A stretch of 25,541 nt of DNA from JANMDR01 sp031376425 (GCA_031376425.1 JANMDR010000331.1:1-25541); one strand, 5' to 3'. Shown: positions 16,855-24,252, counted from the stretch's first letter. The notes: generated from the letters alone by a model not told the origin. Program-made: numbers and translations.

Positions 16855-17421
16855 ATGAATGAACCTGCGATTGTAAAAACGGACGCGCAACGCCGCTGGG
16901 CGTTTGCGCTACCATTGGCGGTGTTTGCGGTGGTTTTGGGCTTTTTGTTTAAGGGGCTATTTTTAGATCCGCGCAAATTGCCCAGCGTGCTAATCGGCAA
17001 ACCAGTGCCCGAATTTGTGCTGCCGCAAGTAGCCGATAGATCGCAAACGTTCAGCCGTGCGCAAATGTTGGGTAAGGTTTGGATTGTGAATGTGTGGGGC
17101 TCTTGGTGCGCGGCTTGCCGCATTGAGCATCCTTTATTTATCGAACTTGCCAAGCAAAAAACCGTACCAATTTTAGGCTTTAATTGGAAAGACCAACAAG
17201 CCGATGCGCTTGGCTGGCTGGCGCGCTACGGTAATCCTTACGATGTTTCAGTGAGCGATTTAGATGGCAAAATAGCCATTGATTTTGGCGTGTATGGCGC
17301 ACCAGAAACCTTCATCATCGATAAAGCGGGTGTGATTGCTTATAAGTTTGTAGGCCCTATTTCAGCCGATGTGTTGGAACGTGAAATGCTGCCCTTAATC
17401 AAAACCTTGCAGGCTAAATAA
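16855..17421 (+). CDS. ccmG: Thiol:disulfide oxidoreductase CcmG (DsbE)
   Basis: This 188-residue, membrane-anchored, thioredoxin-fold protein reduces disulfides in apocytochrome c or CcmH in the periplasm. An N-terminal helix (FALPLAVFAVVLGFLFKGL) anchors it. The active site is WCAAC (Cys85, Cys88) followed by RIEHP, with the cis-proline motif GAPETFIID further on. GFNWKDQ is a CcmG-type acidic-pocket segment. Many CcmG proteins have WCPTC or WCVPC; WCAAC is a mild variant and still CXXC. It follows ccmF by 2 bases and its TAA overlaps the ccmH ATG by one base (TAATG). Confidence 0.94.
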   Translation: MNEPAIVKTDAQRRWAFALPLAVFAVVLGFLFKGLFLDPRKLPSVLIGKPVPEFVLPQVADRSQTFSRAQMLGKVWIVNVWGSWCAACRIEHPLFIELAKQKTVPILGFNWKDQQADALGWLARYGNPYDVSVSDLDGKIAIDFGVYGAPETFIIDKAGVIAYKFVGPISADVLEREMLPLIKTLQAK

Positions 17422-17891
17422 TGCGTTATTTATTTTTGATTTCACTGTTCTTTTGCAGCGCGGCATTTGCCCAAGCCCCACAGCCAGACTTAGTCACGCT
17501 TAGCCCCGAGCTCGAATTGCGCATTAAAAAATTAGAAACTGAATTGCGCTGCCTAGTGTGTCAAAACCAAACCTTAGCGGATTCACCCGCAGGCTTAGCG
17601 GGCGATTTGCGCCGTGAGCTGCGTAGCCTGATGGCCGCTGGCAAAAGTGATGACGACATCAAAGGCTTTTTACAAGCCCGCTACGGCGATTTTGTGCTCT
17701 ATAACCCGCCCATTAAATCCAGCAATTTTCTACTCTGGTTCGGGCCGTTTATGTTGTTGGGCTTAGGCGCAATTGGGTGTGTGCTGCTGGTTAAGAAGCG
17801 CGGGCGGCATCTGGTATCGGCGGCGGTGCCGACGGAAGGGACGGCTGAAAATATTGCAGCGAAGCAATTGTTACTCGAAACGAAGGAATAG
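17421..17891 (+). CDS. ccmH: Cytochrome c maturation protein CcmH (CycL)
   Basis: CcmH is a periplasm-facing thiol oxidoreductase that works with CcmG to keep the CXXCH haem-binding cysteines reduced, and is part of the CcmF/H/I ligation complex. The 156-residue protein has a cleavable-looking signal (MRYLFLISLFFCSAAFAQA), the conserved LRCLVCQNQ motif (Cys44, Cys47), a three-helix domain with GDFVLYNPP, and one C-terminal membrane helix. It lacks the fused CcmI domain found in enterobacterial CcmH, consistent with a separate ccmI at the head of the operon. Last gene of the ccm operon; the following 754 bases have no convincing gene. Confidence 0.95.
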   Translation: MRYLFLISLFFCSAAFAQAPQPDLVTLSPELELRIKKLETELRCLVCQNQTLADSPAGLAGDLRRELRSLMAAGKSDDDIKGFLQARYGDFVLYNPPIKSSNFLLWFGPFMLLGLGAIGCVLLVKKRGRHLVSAAVPTEGTAENIAAKQLLLETKE

Positions 17892-18018
17892 TTTTACAAG
17901 CGCCTCCACAAGCGCGTGATTTGTGCGTCAATCAACGCAGAAAGTCTGTAGATGGCAAAAATAGCGCGTTTCCAATGATTTTTAATCCACGGCCGTCACA
18001 AATAGCTATGCTGTCTCT

Positions 18019-18043
18019 GTAGGGGCGTATTGCATAAGCCCTC
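18019..18043 (+). repeat. REP-like GTAG-headed hairpin
   Basis: GTAG at 18019-18022 is followed by a hairpin-forming GGGGCGTATTGCATAAGCCC. It is closely similar to the element at 8126-8148 (GTAGGGGCG, then ATTGCAT), which shows it is a dispersed family. It lies downstream of ccmH. Confidence 0.45.
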
Positions 18044-18219
18044 GTCGCAAAGCCGTGTTGCCCGCAACAGCGCGATTGATGACGCGATAGGCGTGAATTA
18101 ATTTTTTTTGCGACAACGTGATAGTTTCACAGCACAATTGCGTTTACTTAATTATGGGCAGAAGCATTTCTAATTGTGGCTTGATTTTGCCTTGAAATTA
18201 GTAACAAAATATGTTTGTA

Positions 18220-18245
18220 GATGCCAGTATTTAAGGCTTCTTCAG
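18220..18245. repeat. Left copy of imperfect 26-bp direct repeat
   Basis: This segment matches 23331-23356 at 23 of 26 positions by eye, in the same orientation, with the core GGCTTCTTCAG identical. The two copies bracket the SIR2-TIR/STAND operon. Here the sequence does not form the strong hairpin that it forms on the right side. Confidence 0.45.
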
Positions 18246-18384
18246 TACTTGCCTCAACCGAAATTGACGCCCCACAAACGCCCACCCCCGGCTTCCATCC
18301 AATTTCCGGCTAAGGGATGCGGAAACTGCCAATGTCCCATTTTTGGATGCACTTACGGGCGCATTGCGTTGTTGTTCCTCAGTT

Positions 18385-18400
18385 GTGTGGCTAGCCACAC
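18385..18400. repeat. Perfect 16-bp palindrome
   Basis: GTGTGGCTAGCCACAC is an uninterrupted perfect palindrome about 250 bases before the SIR2-TIR start. It could be a protein-binding site or a remnant of a mobile sequence. No T-run follows it, so a terminator role is unlikely. Confidence 0.4.
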
Positions 18401-18645
18401 TGCCTTCGGAACGCCAACACTGCATCCCGACAACACCTCCAAAAAACGGAACATTAACAATTTTTGCACCCCTAAATAAAAATATATTTTCAGCCAATGA
18501 TAAGAACCGCTAAATTTTCTCGTTTAGCAGGTATCCAATCTTAATCGAAGCTCTAAACGCAGCAACTTCAAATCCTGTAACATATAAGCCATACAATAAT
18601 ACGAATACAAACTGCTTAAGTACAACATTCTTCAAGGACTTTCAA

Positions 18646-20037
18646 GTGACTAATGTTTCTCACGCACTGCCGCAACCCATGTCGCCTTCGCGCCTTGATG
18701 AAGATGCTTGGGATGACTTGCTTAACTTCATTGAAGAAAAGCACGTCGTCCCCATCATTGGGCCAGAATTGCTCAAGGTTGAAACGGATACTGGACCGCG
18801 CTTGCTCTATGATTGGCTCGCTGAAAAGTTGGCGATAAAGCTTAATGTAGACACCACGCGCCTACCGCAGCCGTACTCGCTCAACGATGTTGTGTGTTGG
18901 CACGCCGCTTCGCACGGGCGGCGCGAAGAGGCCTACACGCGGCTGCGCTCCATCCTGCGCGAGGCTACGTTTACGCCGCCGGTTGCATTAAAACAACTGG
19001 CTGAAATTACAGATATTGATCTATTTGTATCCACCACCTTTGATGGCTATATTGAGCAAGCGATTAATGAGGCGCGCTTTGGCGGTGCGCAATCAACGGA
19101 AGTCATTAGCTACGCGCCTAATCGCGTTGCCGATCTTTCAACTGCGCGTGAACACATGACGCGCCCTGTTGTGTATCACCTGCTGGGGCGGGTATCAGCG
19201 TCCCCCACTTATGTCATTTCGGATGAAGATACGCTGGAATTTGTATGTGCGCTGCAAAGCGAGCACTTAACGCCCGAAAAATTATTCCATGAGCTTGAAA
19301 ATAATCACTTACTGCTAATTGGCTCCAACTTTTCTAACTGGCTGGTGCGGTTATTTTTGCGTATGGCCAAGCGCCGCAGGCTGTCTGACCCGCGCGAAGT
19401 GGGCGAAGTATTGGCTGACGATCATTCAGGCAGTGATGAACGCTTAATGGCGTTTTTACAGCAAGTAAGCTTGCGCACGCGGGTGTATTCAGGCGCGGAA
19501 GATTTTGTGGCGGAATTACATCGGCGCTGGATGGTAAGAAATGGTAAGACCAATGTTGTCCCTATCGACCAACCCGCGCGCTTCTTGCCGCCCGCTGTTG
19601 AAATGCCCGAACACGCCGTATTTATTAGCTATGCGCGGGAAGACTTAGCCTCAGTACAGCGGCTTAAAGCAGCCCTTGACCAAGCTGGCATCACTGTTTG
19701 GTTTGATATGGAACGGCTAGAAAGTGGTGACGATTATGATCGCAAAATTCAAAAAAACATCGCCCGCTGCGCCTACTTTATTCCAGTTGTGTCTGCCAAT
19801 ACCGAACGCCGCTTAGAAGCCTATTTCCGTCGCGAATGGAGCTACGCCATTGACCGCACCCGCAACATGGCCGATGGCGCGGTATTTGTGCTGCCAGTAG
19901 TTATTGATGGCACGGTTGAAGTATCCGCACAAGTGCCCGATAAATTTAAAGCGGCACACTTTACTAAGCTACCCGGCGGCGAAGGTGCAGGCGCGTTTGT
20001 TGAGCGCTTGCAGGCGTTATTGAGGGCGCGCACATGA
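18646..20037 (+). CDS. SIR2-like and TIR domain protein (putative defence component)
   Basis: The 463-residue protein starts at GTG 18646, with AAGGA at 18634-18638 seven bases upstream. The N-terminal part (about 15-290) resembles SIR2-like domains of prokaryotic immune proteins: VVPIIGPELL (Gly39), LFVSTTFDGYIEQAI (129-134), VYHLLGRVSASPTYVISDED (His178), then LLLIGSNFSNWLVRLFLRMA. The C-terminal part (about 320-460) is a TIR domain: HAVFISYARED, GITVWFDMERLESGDDYDRK, FIPVVSANTERRLEAYFRRE. In active SIR2-like NADases I expect GAGxS, TTN(Y/F)D and LHG; here GPE, TTFD and LLG stand in their place. The TIR position usually occupied by catalytic Glu appears to be Asp365. NAD-derived ligand binding or scaffolding is therefore as likely as NADase activity. 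The stop overlaps the start of the STAND gene by 4 bases. Confidence 0.85.
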   Translation: MTNVSHALPQPMSPSRLDEDAWDDLLNFIEEKHVVPIIGPELLKVETDTGPRLLYDWLAEKLAIKLNVDTTRLPQPYSLNDVVCWHAASHGRREEAYTRLRSILREATFTPPVALKQLAEITDIDLFVSTTFDGYIEQAINEARFGGAQSTEVISYAPNRVADLSTAREHMTRPVVYHLLGRVSASPTYVISDEDTLEFVCALQSEHLTPEKLFHELENNHLLLIGSNFSNWLVRLFLRMAKRRRLSDPREVGEVLADDHSGSDERLMAFLQQVSLRTRVYSGAEDFVAELHRRWMVRNGKTNVVPIDQPARFLPPAVEMPEHAVFISYAREDLASVQRLKAALDQAGITVWFDMERLESGDDYDRKIQKNIARCAYFIPVVSANTERRLEAYFRREWSYAIDRTRNMADGAVFVLPVVIDGTVEVSAQVPDKFKAAHFTKLPGGEGAGAFVERLQALLRART

Positions 20038-23000
20038 ACGCCGTCACTTCAACAGAATCATCCACCATCGACACCCAGCACCCATGGCTGGGCTTAGCGT
20101 CTTTCACCGAAGAAACCCGCCAGTATTTTTATGGTCGTGAAGAAGAAGTGGGTGAGTTATCGCGGCGCGTGCAGCGCAAGCTGCTCACAGTGCTTTTTGG
20201 GCAATCGGGGCTGGGCAAAACCTCCATTCTCAATGCCGGTATCGTGCCGCGTTTACGGCCTGAAGGCTATTGCCCGGTGTATGTGCGTATCGACTACGGC
20301 ACGGCGGCCACACCTCCTTCGGAGCAAATTAAACAAGCCATTTTCCGCGCCACCGAGCGCCAAGGGACGTGGACTAAAACCGGTGCGGCCAACGAAGGGG
20401 AATCCCTGTGGGAGTTTTTACATCACCGCGATGACGAGCTGCTAAATGCTGACGGCAAGCCCATCATTCCGCTCTTAATCTTTGATCAATTTGAAGAAAT
20501 TTTTACCCTCGCCCAAGCCGATGACGCGGGCCGCCAACGCGCGGCAACATTCATCGAAGACCTTGCCGATTTAGTTGAAAACCGCCCACCCAAAGCGCTA
20601 GAAGCCAAAATTGATGCTGACGACAGCGTGGCCGAGCGCTTTGATTTTGCGCGGGCGGATTACCGTATTTTGATTTCGCTGCGTGAAGACTATTTGGCCC
20701 ATTTAGAAGGCGTGAAAACCGCCATGCCAAGCATCACCCAAAACCGTATGCGGCTGGCGCGCATGAACGGTGAGCAGGCGCTAGCTGCCGTGATGAAGCC
20801 TGGAGGTAGGCTGGTGACGCAAGAAGTAGCAGAATCCATCGTGCGCTTTGTATCCGGCGGGGCAGAGTTGCGCAATGCCGAGGTGGAACCATCGCTATTA
20901 AGCCTAATTTGCCGTGAGCTCAACAACGCCCGTATTGCCCAGAAAAAGAACGAAATTTCGGTTGATCTACTCGCGGGTTCTAACGAAACTATACTGGCTG
21001 AGTTTTACGAACGCGCGCTGGCGGATCAACCCACCGCCGTACGCAAAGTAATTGAGGATGATCTCTTAACCGACTCCGGCTATCGTGAAAACTTAGCTGA
21101 AGAACGCGTACTCAAAGCCTTCACCGCCGCAGGTGCCGGACAGAACAACTACGCAGATGCGGCGACTACACTTGCCACCTTGGTTAACCGCCGCCTGCTC
21201 CGTATTGAAGAGCGGTTGGACGTGCGCCGTGTTGAGCTAACGCACGATGTGTTGTGTGGCGTAGTCGGGGCGAGTAGAAAAGCGCGGCTAGAACGCGAAG
21301 CCTTAGACGAAGCAGATCGCCAGCTACTCGCGCAAACCCAACGGGCGCAAGTTACGCGCCGAGCCCTCATCCGCGCGCGGCAAATTGCAATGGGTTGTGC
21401 CGCGTTATCGGTTGCGGCGATAGGCAGCGCTATTTTTGGCTATTTCAGCACCCAGCGGGCGCATGTGGCCGAGGCCGAAGCAGTTAAAACCCGCGCCGTA
21501 TCTGAAACTTCGCGCGCTGAAGCCGAAAAGCTGGTGGTGTTTATTGTGGATGATTTTTACGAAGAAATGGCACCCACCGGTAAGCTCGATGTCGTTGGCG
21601 CCCTTGCTAAAAAAGCGGTGGAATATTACCAACAATTGCCGCCAGAAGCCCGAACTGCGGCCACCCAGCGCAACAGTGCGCTCGCCCAATCGCGCTATGC
21701 CCAAGTGCTTATCCAATCTGGCAAAAATGATGACGCCACCAAGCTAATTGATGAAGCCAAAGCCACCATAAAAACATTGCGGGGCGCGGGGGGATCTGTT
21801 GCCGATGACACCCTAATTACGCAGGTTCGCGTGCAACTAGTCGAGGCGAACAACTATGCAAATCGCAATGACAATCCCAACGCGATCCGGGTAGCCACTG
21901 AAGCTTTGGCGCTGCTGAAGCCTTTGCTGCCGCAGCCTGACACACCCGGTACTACCACTACTTCTACCCCCATTACTACTGCTACTCTGGCGTCATCAGC
22001 GCGCTGGCTAGAAGCCCAGCTAAATGCGGGCTTGGGCTATGCCTTGCTGCGGTCTGGTCAAACTGTCGAGGCTATTGCGCCCCTGCAACAAGCTCGTGCC
22101 GCTACCCGTGATTTAGGGGCGTTGGAACTAGTAAATTTACCCGTTACAACGATTTATGTACGCAATAACTGGGTGCTTGGCGAGGCGCTTGCCACCATTG
22201 GCCGGCTCGATGAAGCTAAAACGTTGGTGCTTGAAACCATCACCTTCGCCGATAAGCTGCTTAGCCTGCGCCCTGGGCATCGACCGGCGCTAGCCGCTAA
22301 GAGCACGGCGCTCATTTTTCTTGGTGATGGTGAAGGCTTAAATTTGCGCGTCGAAGAGCAGCTGCGATATACGCGCATGGGGCTGCGGGTGCAGGAGGAA
22401 ATGGCTAATCTCGACCTTAGCAGCGGTAGCGGGCAGCATAATTTGCGCGGTGCGAACAGCCAAATTGCAGATGCCTTATTTAGGCTGGGGCGCATTGATG
22501 AATCTCTGCCGTTTTTGCGCGCGAGCCTTGCTATTGGCAAAAATGAAAATATCGATGGCTTTGCGGCGAGCCAGTTGGTGGTGTGGCACGGCTACAGCGC
22601 CGAAATCGCTACTGGTCTGGGCGACGCCAAGCGCGCCGCATTTGATTTTGCTGAAGCGCAGCGCTACGTCGGTGTGATGCAAAAAGCCAATGCGTCGAAA
22701 CGCGCACTTGTTTCCCGCCCCGTATGGATTGCCCAATCGCGCGGCTGGGTAGCGCTGATGGGTAATAACGCCAGCGACATTAGCGCGGCACAGCGCGAAC
22801 TGGAAGCCGCAATGGCAACATTCCGGCCAATCCTCACTAAAGAGCAGAAATTTCCCAGTATTTGGGCAGGTTGGCACCACCTTGCCGCGCAGTTAGCTTT
22901 GGCAGGTGGTGCCGGAGGTGACTTGACAGCGGCTGGGGCACACGCGCGGAAATCGCTTGAGTTTTATGCGCAGGAGCAATCATCAGCGCTTGATAAGCAA

Positions 23001-23318
23001 GCAACTCTCAATGATACGCGCGCGCTGCTGGCACTAATTCTAGCCCGCCAAGGTAAGCGCGATGAAGCCAATAAAACCCTGCAACCCGTACTCGCGTTTT
23101 ACCGTTTACCGCAAGTACAAAAAAGCGACAACGGCGTATTGAAAGCGCAATACGCATATGCGCTACTGGCGGCCGCCGTGGCAGCACCAAACCCCAGCGA
23201 ACGTACCAGCCTATTAGCCCAAGCTGCTAACACCTTCGACACCATGCCACCGCAACTACGCCGCTACCGGCAACACGCGATTATTCGGGAGGCAATCGCG
23301 CGCGAGATGGGGAAGTAA
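20034..23318 (+). CDS. STAND NTPase with transmembrane helix and TPR-like C-terminus
   Basis: The 1094-residue protein opens with PWLGLASFTEE and FYGREEEVGELSRRV, the characteristic entry of novel STAND (nSTAND1-like) NTPases. It has Walker A GQSGLGKTS (residues 56-64) and Walker B LLIFDQFEEIF (Asp151, Glu154-155). A winged-helix-like region continues to about 410 (VNRRLLRIEERLDVRRVELTHDVL). A short charged helix leads to one hydrophobic segment (about 449-470, MGCAALSVAAIGSAIFGYF), then a second charged helix. The rest (about 490-1090) is Ala/Leu-rich helical repeats of TPR type, broken by a Thr/Pro-rich linker near 640. STAND proteins are signal-activated ATPases that oligomerise to switch on an effector. 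The ATGA overlap with the SIR2-TIR gene strongly suggests the two products act together, probably in antiphage or stress response (inferred). Confidence 0.87.
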   Translation: MNAVTSTESSTIDTQHPWLGLASFTEETRQYFYGREEEVGELSRRVQRKLLTVLFGQSGLGKTSILNAGIVPRLRPEGYCPVYVRIDYGTAATPPSEQIKQAIFRATERQGTWTKTGAANEGESLWEFLHHRDDELLNADGKPIIPLLIFDQFEEIFTLAQADDAGRQRAATFIEDLADLVENRPPKALEAKIDADDSVAERFDFARADYRILISLREDYLAHLEGVKTAMPSITQNRMRLARMNGEQALAAVMKPGGRLVTQEVAESIVRFVSGGAELRNAEVEPSLLSLICRELNNARIAQKKNEISVDLLAGSNETILAEFYERALADQPTAVRKVIEDDLLTDSGYRENLAEERVLKAFTAAGAGQNNYADAATTLATLVNRRLLRIEERLDVRRVELTHDVLCGVVGASRKARLEREALDEADRQLLAQTQRAQVTRRALIRARQIAMGCAALSVAAIGSAIFGYFSTQRAHVAEAEAVKTRAVSETSRAEAEKLVVFIVDDFYEEMAPTGKLDVVGALAKKAVEYYQQLPPEARTAATQRNSALAQSRYAQVLIQSGKNDDATKLIDEAKATIKTLRGAGGSVADDTLITQVRVQLVEANNYANRNDNPNAIRVATEALALLKPLLPQPDTPGTTTTSTPITTATLASSARWLEAQLNAGLGYALLRSGQTVEAIAPLQQARAATRDLGALELVNLPVTTIYVRNNWVLGEALATIGRLDEAKTLVLETITFADKLLSLRPGHRPALAAKSTALIFLGDGEGLNLRVEEQLRYTRMGLRVQEEMANLDLSSGSGQHNLRGANSQIADALFRLGRIDESLPFLRASLAIGKNENIDGFAASQLVVWHGYSAEIATGLGDAKRAAFDFAEAQRYVGVMQKANASKRALVSRPVWIAQSRGWVALMGNNASDISAAQRELEAAMATFRPILTKEQKFPSIWAGWHHLAAQLALAGGAGGDLTAAGAHARKSLEFYAQEQSSALDKQATLNDTRALLALILARQGKRDEANKTLQPVLAFYRLPQVQKSDNGVLKAQYAYALLAAAVAAPNPSERTSLLAQAANTFDTMPPQLRRYRQHAIIREAIAREMGK

Positions 23319-23325
23319 TAGATGT

Positions 23326-23356
23326 CTGAAGACGCCCGTATTTAGGGCTTCTTCAG
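23326..23356 (+). terminator. Hairpin downstream of the STAND gene
   Basis: The 12-bp arms 23326-23337 (CTGAAGACGCCC) and 23345-23356 (GGGCTTCTTCAG) pair with one mismatch around a 7-nt loop, 8 bases past the STAND stop codon. A T-rich stretch (GTTTTGAG) follows a few bases later. It is the likely end of the two-gene transcript. Its right arm is also the right copy of the 26-bp direct repeat. Confidence 0.6.
23331..23356. repeat. Right copy of imperfect 26-bp direct repeat
   Basis: This segment pairs with 18220-18245 (23 of 26 identical) across the SIR2-TIR/STAND operon. Here it forms most of a terminator-like hairpin, so the similarity could be a mobile-element scar, an attachment-type duplication, or a reused terminator sequence. 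Confidence 0.45.
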
Positions 23357-23443
23357 GCATGTTTTGAGTAGGTTTGGCTGGCAGAACTGATTGGGCTCAA
23401 CATCGGTGTAGATCGCGTTATGTCCTTTGCAATCAGTGGCACC

Positions 23444-23467
23444 GTAGGGCGCAATCAGCGTAGCGCC
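23444..23467 (+). repeat. REP-like GTAG-headed hairpin
   Basis: GTAG at 23444-23447 followed by GGCGCAATCAGCGTAGCGCC is nearly the same REP unit as 8185-8209, missing one T. It shows that this repeat family is spread through the chromosome. It lies between the STAND gene and the first toxin-antitoxin pair. Confidence 0.5.
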
Positions 23468-23523
23468 AAGTCAAACAATCGCGCCGGGTGGTGGATAGTT
23501 GAACAAAAATTGAAGTAGCGCCG

Positions 23524-23560
23524 CGCATCAATCTTGCTTGATTTAGCTTTAATTGATGCG
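23524..23560. promoter_or_regulatory. Inverted repeat in the promoter region of the AbrB-type antitoxin
   Basis: A perfect 9-bp inverted repeat (CGCATCAAT 23524-23532, ATTGATGCG 23552-23560) with a 19-nt spacer ends 42 bases before the antitoxin start. A possible -10 box TATAGT is at 23574-23579, just downstream, with TTGATG (23554-23559) as a poorly spaced -35. Toxin-antitoxin operons are normally self-repressed by the antitoxin at such dyads. Confidence 0.4.
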
Positions 23561-23602
23561 ATAATCTTACGTTTATAGTATCGATAAGAATGGAGTATGA
23601 AA

Positions 23603-23821
23603 ATGGCGGCAGCGGCAAGCACCACTCTTTCCAGCAAGTTTCAAATATCGATCCCCAAGTCCGTGCGGCAAGCCCAGCAATGGGAACCGGGGCAGGAGTT
23701 TGTGTTTATTCCAAAAGGCAAAGGCGTGTTGGTGATGCCGGTACCCGCGTTTGCCGATTTAGCTGGCTCGGCAAAAGGGGCGCGCACAACCGGCTATCGT
23801 GACCGCAAGGATCGCGTGTAA
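23603..23821 (+). CDS. AbrB/SpoVT-type antitoxin (VapB-like)
   Basis: The 72-residue protein has the swapped-hairpin beta-barrel pattern of AbrB-family antitoxins: TLSSKFQISIPKSVRQAQQW, then GQEFVFIPKGKGVLVMPVP. The remaining C-terminal tail (ADLAGSAKGARTTGYRDRKD) is polar and probably disordered until it wraps the toxin. It should bind its own promoter as a dimer and neutralise the PIN toxin encoded next. GGAG at 23592-23595 is 7 bases before ATG 23603 but only 1 base before ATG 23597, so 23603 is preferred. Its TAA overlaps the toxin ATG by one base (TAATG). Confidence 0.88.
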   Translation: MAAAASTTLSSKFQISIPKSVRQAQQWEPGQEFVFIPKGKGVLVMPVPAFADLAGSAKGARTTGYRDRKDRV

Positions 23822-24252
23822 TGGCAACATCGAAGGTAACCACGAAGCCAACGTCGAAGGCAACCACGAAGGTAATGGCGTGCGTTGTTGATACATCCGC
23901 CTGGATTGAATGGCTCGTGGGAAGCGCTACCGGCAAGCGGTTAGCCAAAGAAATACCTGAAAAATCCAATTGCGTCATACCGACAATGGTGCAACTCGAA
24001 CTTGCGAAATGGCTGACCCGTGAAGTGGGGGAAGACGAAGCTGATCGCGTGATCGCCTATACACAAAAATGCGTTGTGGTGCCCCTCGATACGCGATTAG
24101 CACTCTTAGCCGCCGAGTTGCACCGCAGCCACAAGCTCGCAACGGCCGACGCCATCGTCTACGCCACCGCCCGCGACCGTGGCTTACCGCTTTTAACCTG
24201 CGACGCGCATTTTGAAGGCTTGCCCGACGTAATTTTATTTGCAAAGTCCTAA
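23821..24252 (+). CDS. PIN-domain toxin (VapC-like ribonuclease)
   Basis: The 143-residue protein has the four acidic residues of a Mg-dependent PIN nuclease: Asp24 (VVDTSAW), Glu60 (QLELAKW), Asp110 (TADAIVYATA) and Asp128 (LLTCDAHFEGL). VapC toxins cut tRNA or rRNA to arrest growth when the antitoxin is lost. The start at 23821 overlaps the antitoxin stop and has AAGGA about 10 bases upstream. This gives an unusual 18-residue N-terminal extension made of two 8-residue repeats (TSKVTTKP, TSKATTKV); a typical VapC would begin at the Met codon 23875. A truncated TIR frame follows immediately after the stop. Confidence 0.9.
   Translation: MATSKVTTKPTSKATTKVMACVVDTSAWIEWLVGSATGKRLAKEIPEKSNCVIPTMVQLELAKWLTREVGEDEADRVIAYTQKCVVVPLDTRLALLAAELHRSHKLATADAIVYATARDRGLPLLTCDAHFEGLPDVILFAKS
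23827..23874 (+). repeat. 24-bp tandem repeat (two copies) in the toxin 5' end
   Basis: Copies 23827-23850 and 23851-23874 match at about 20 of 24 positions. They encode the octapeptides TSKVTTKP and TSKATTKV ahead of the conserved PIN start. This looks like an in-frame duplication that lengthened the N-terminus. Confidence 0.6.

Larger units (their letters stand above)
17892..18645. other. Gene-poor gap with repeats before the defence-like operon
   Basis: No convincing gene is visible in these 754 bases. They hold a REP-like hairpin (18019-18043), one copy of an imperfect 26-bp repeat (18220-18245), a perfect 16-bp palindrome (18385-18400), and an A+T-rich stretch (about 18470-18620) that should contain the promoter of the next operon. 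Open frames on both strands around 18174-18497 (101 and 88 residues) overlap each other and lack a ribosome site or recognisable domain. I do not call them genes. The mixture of repeats fits an insertion-prone boundary between the ccm operon and the accessory region. Confidence 0.6.

Noticed and set aside
18174..18497. Overlapping plus- and minus-strand frames of 101 and 88 codons in the gap before the SIR2-TIR gene
   Set aside because: They overlap each other, lack ribosome sites and contain the palindrome and the 26-bp repeat. They look like repeat-derived sequence, not genes.
17892..18645. tRNA or integrase near the 26-bp direct repeats, as expected for a genomic island
   Set aside because: I looked for a tRNA-like fold and a tyrosine recombinase in the window and saw neither, so a classical integrative island is not supported.
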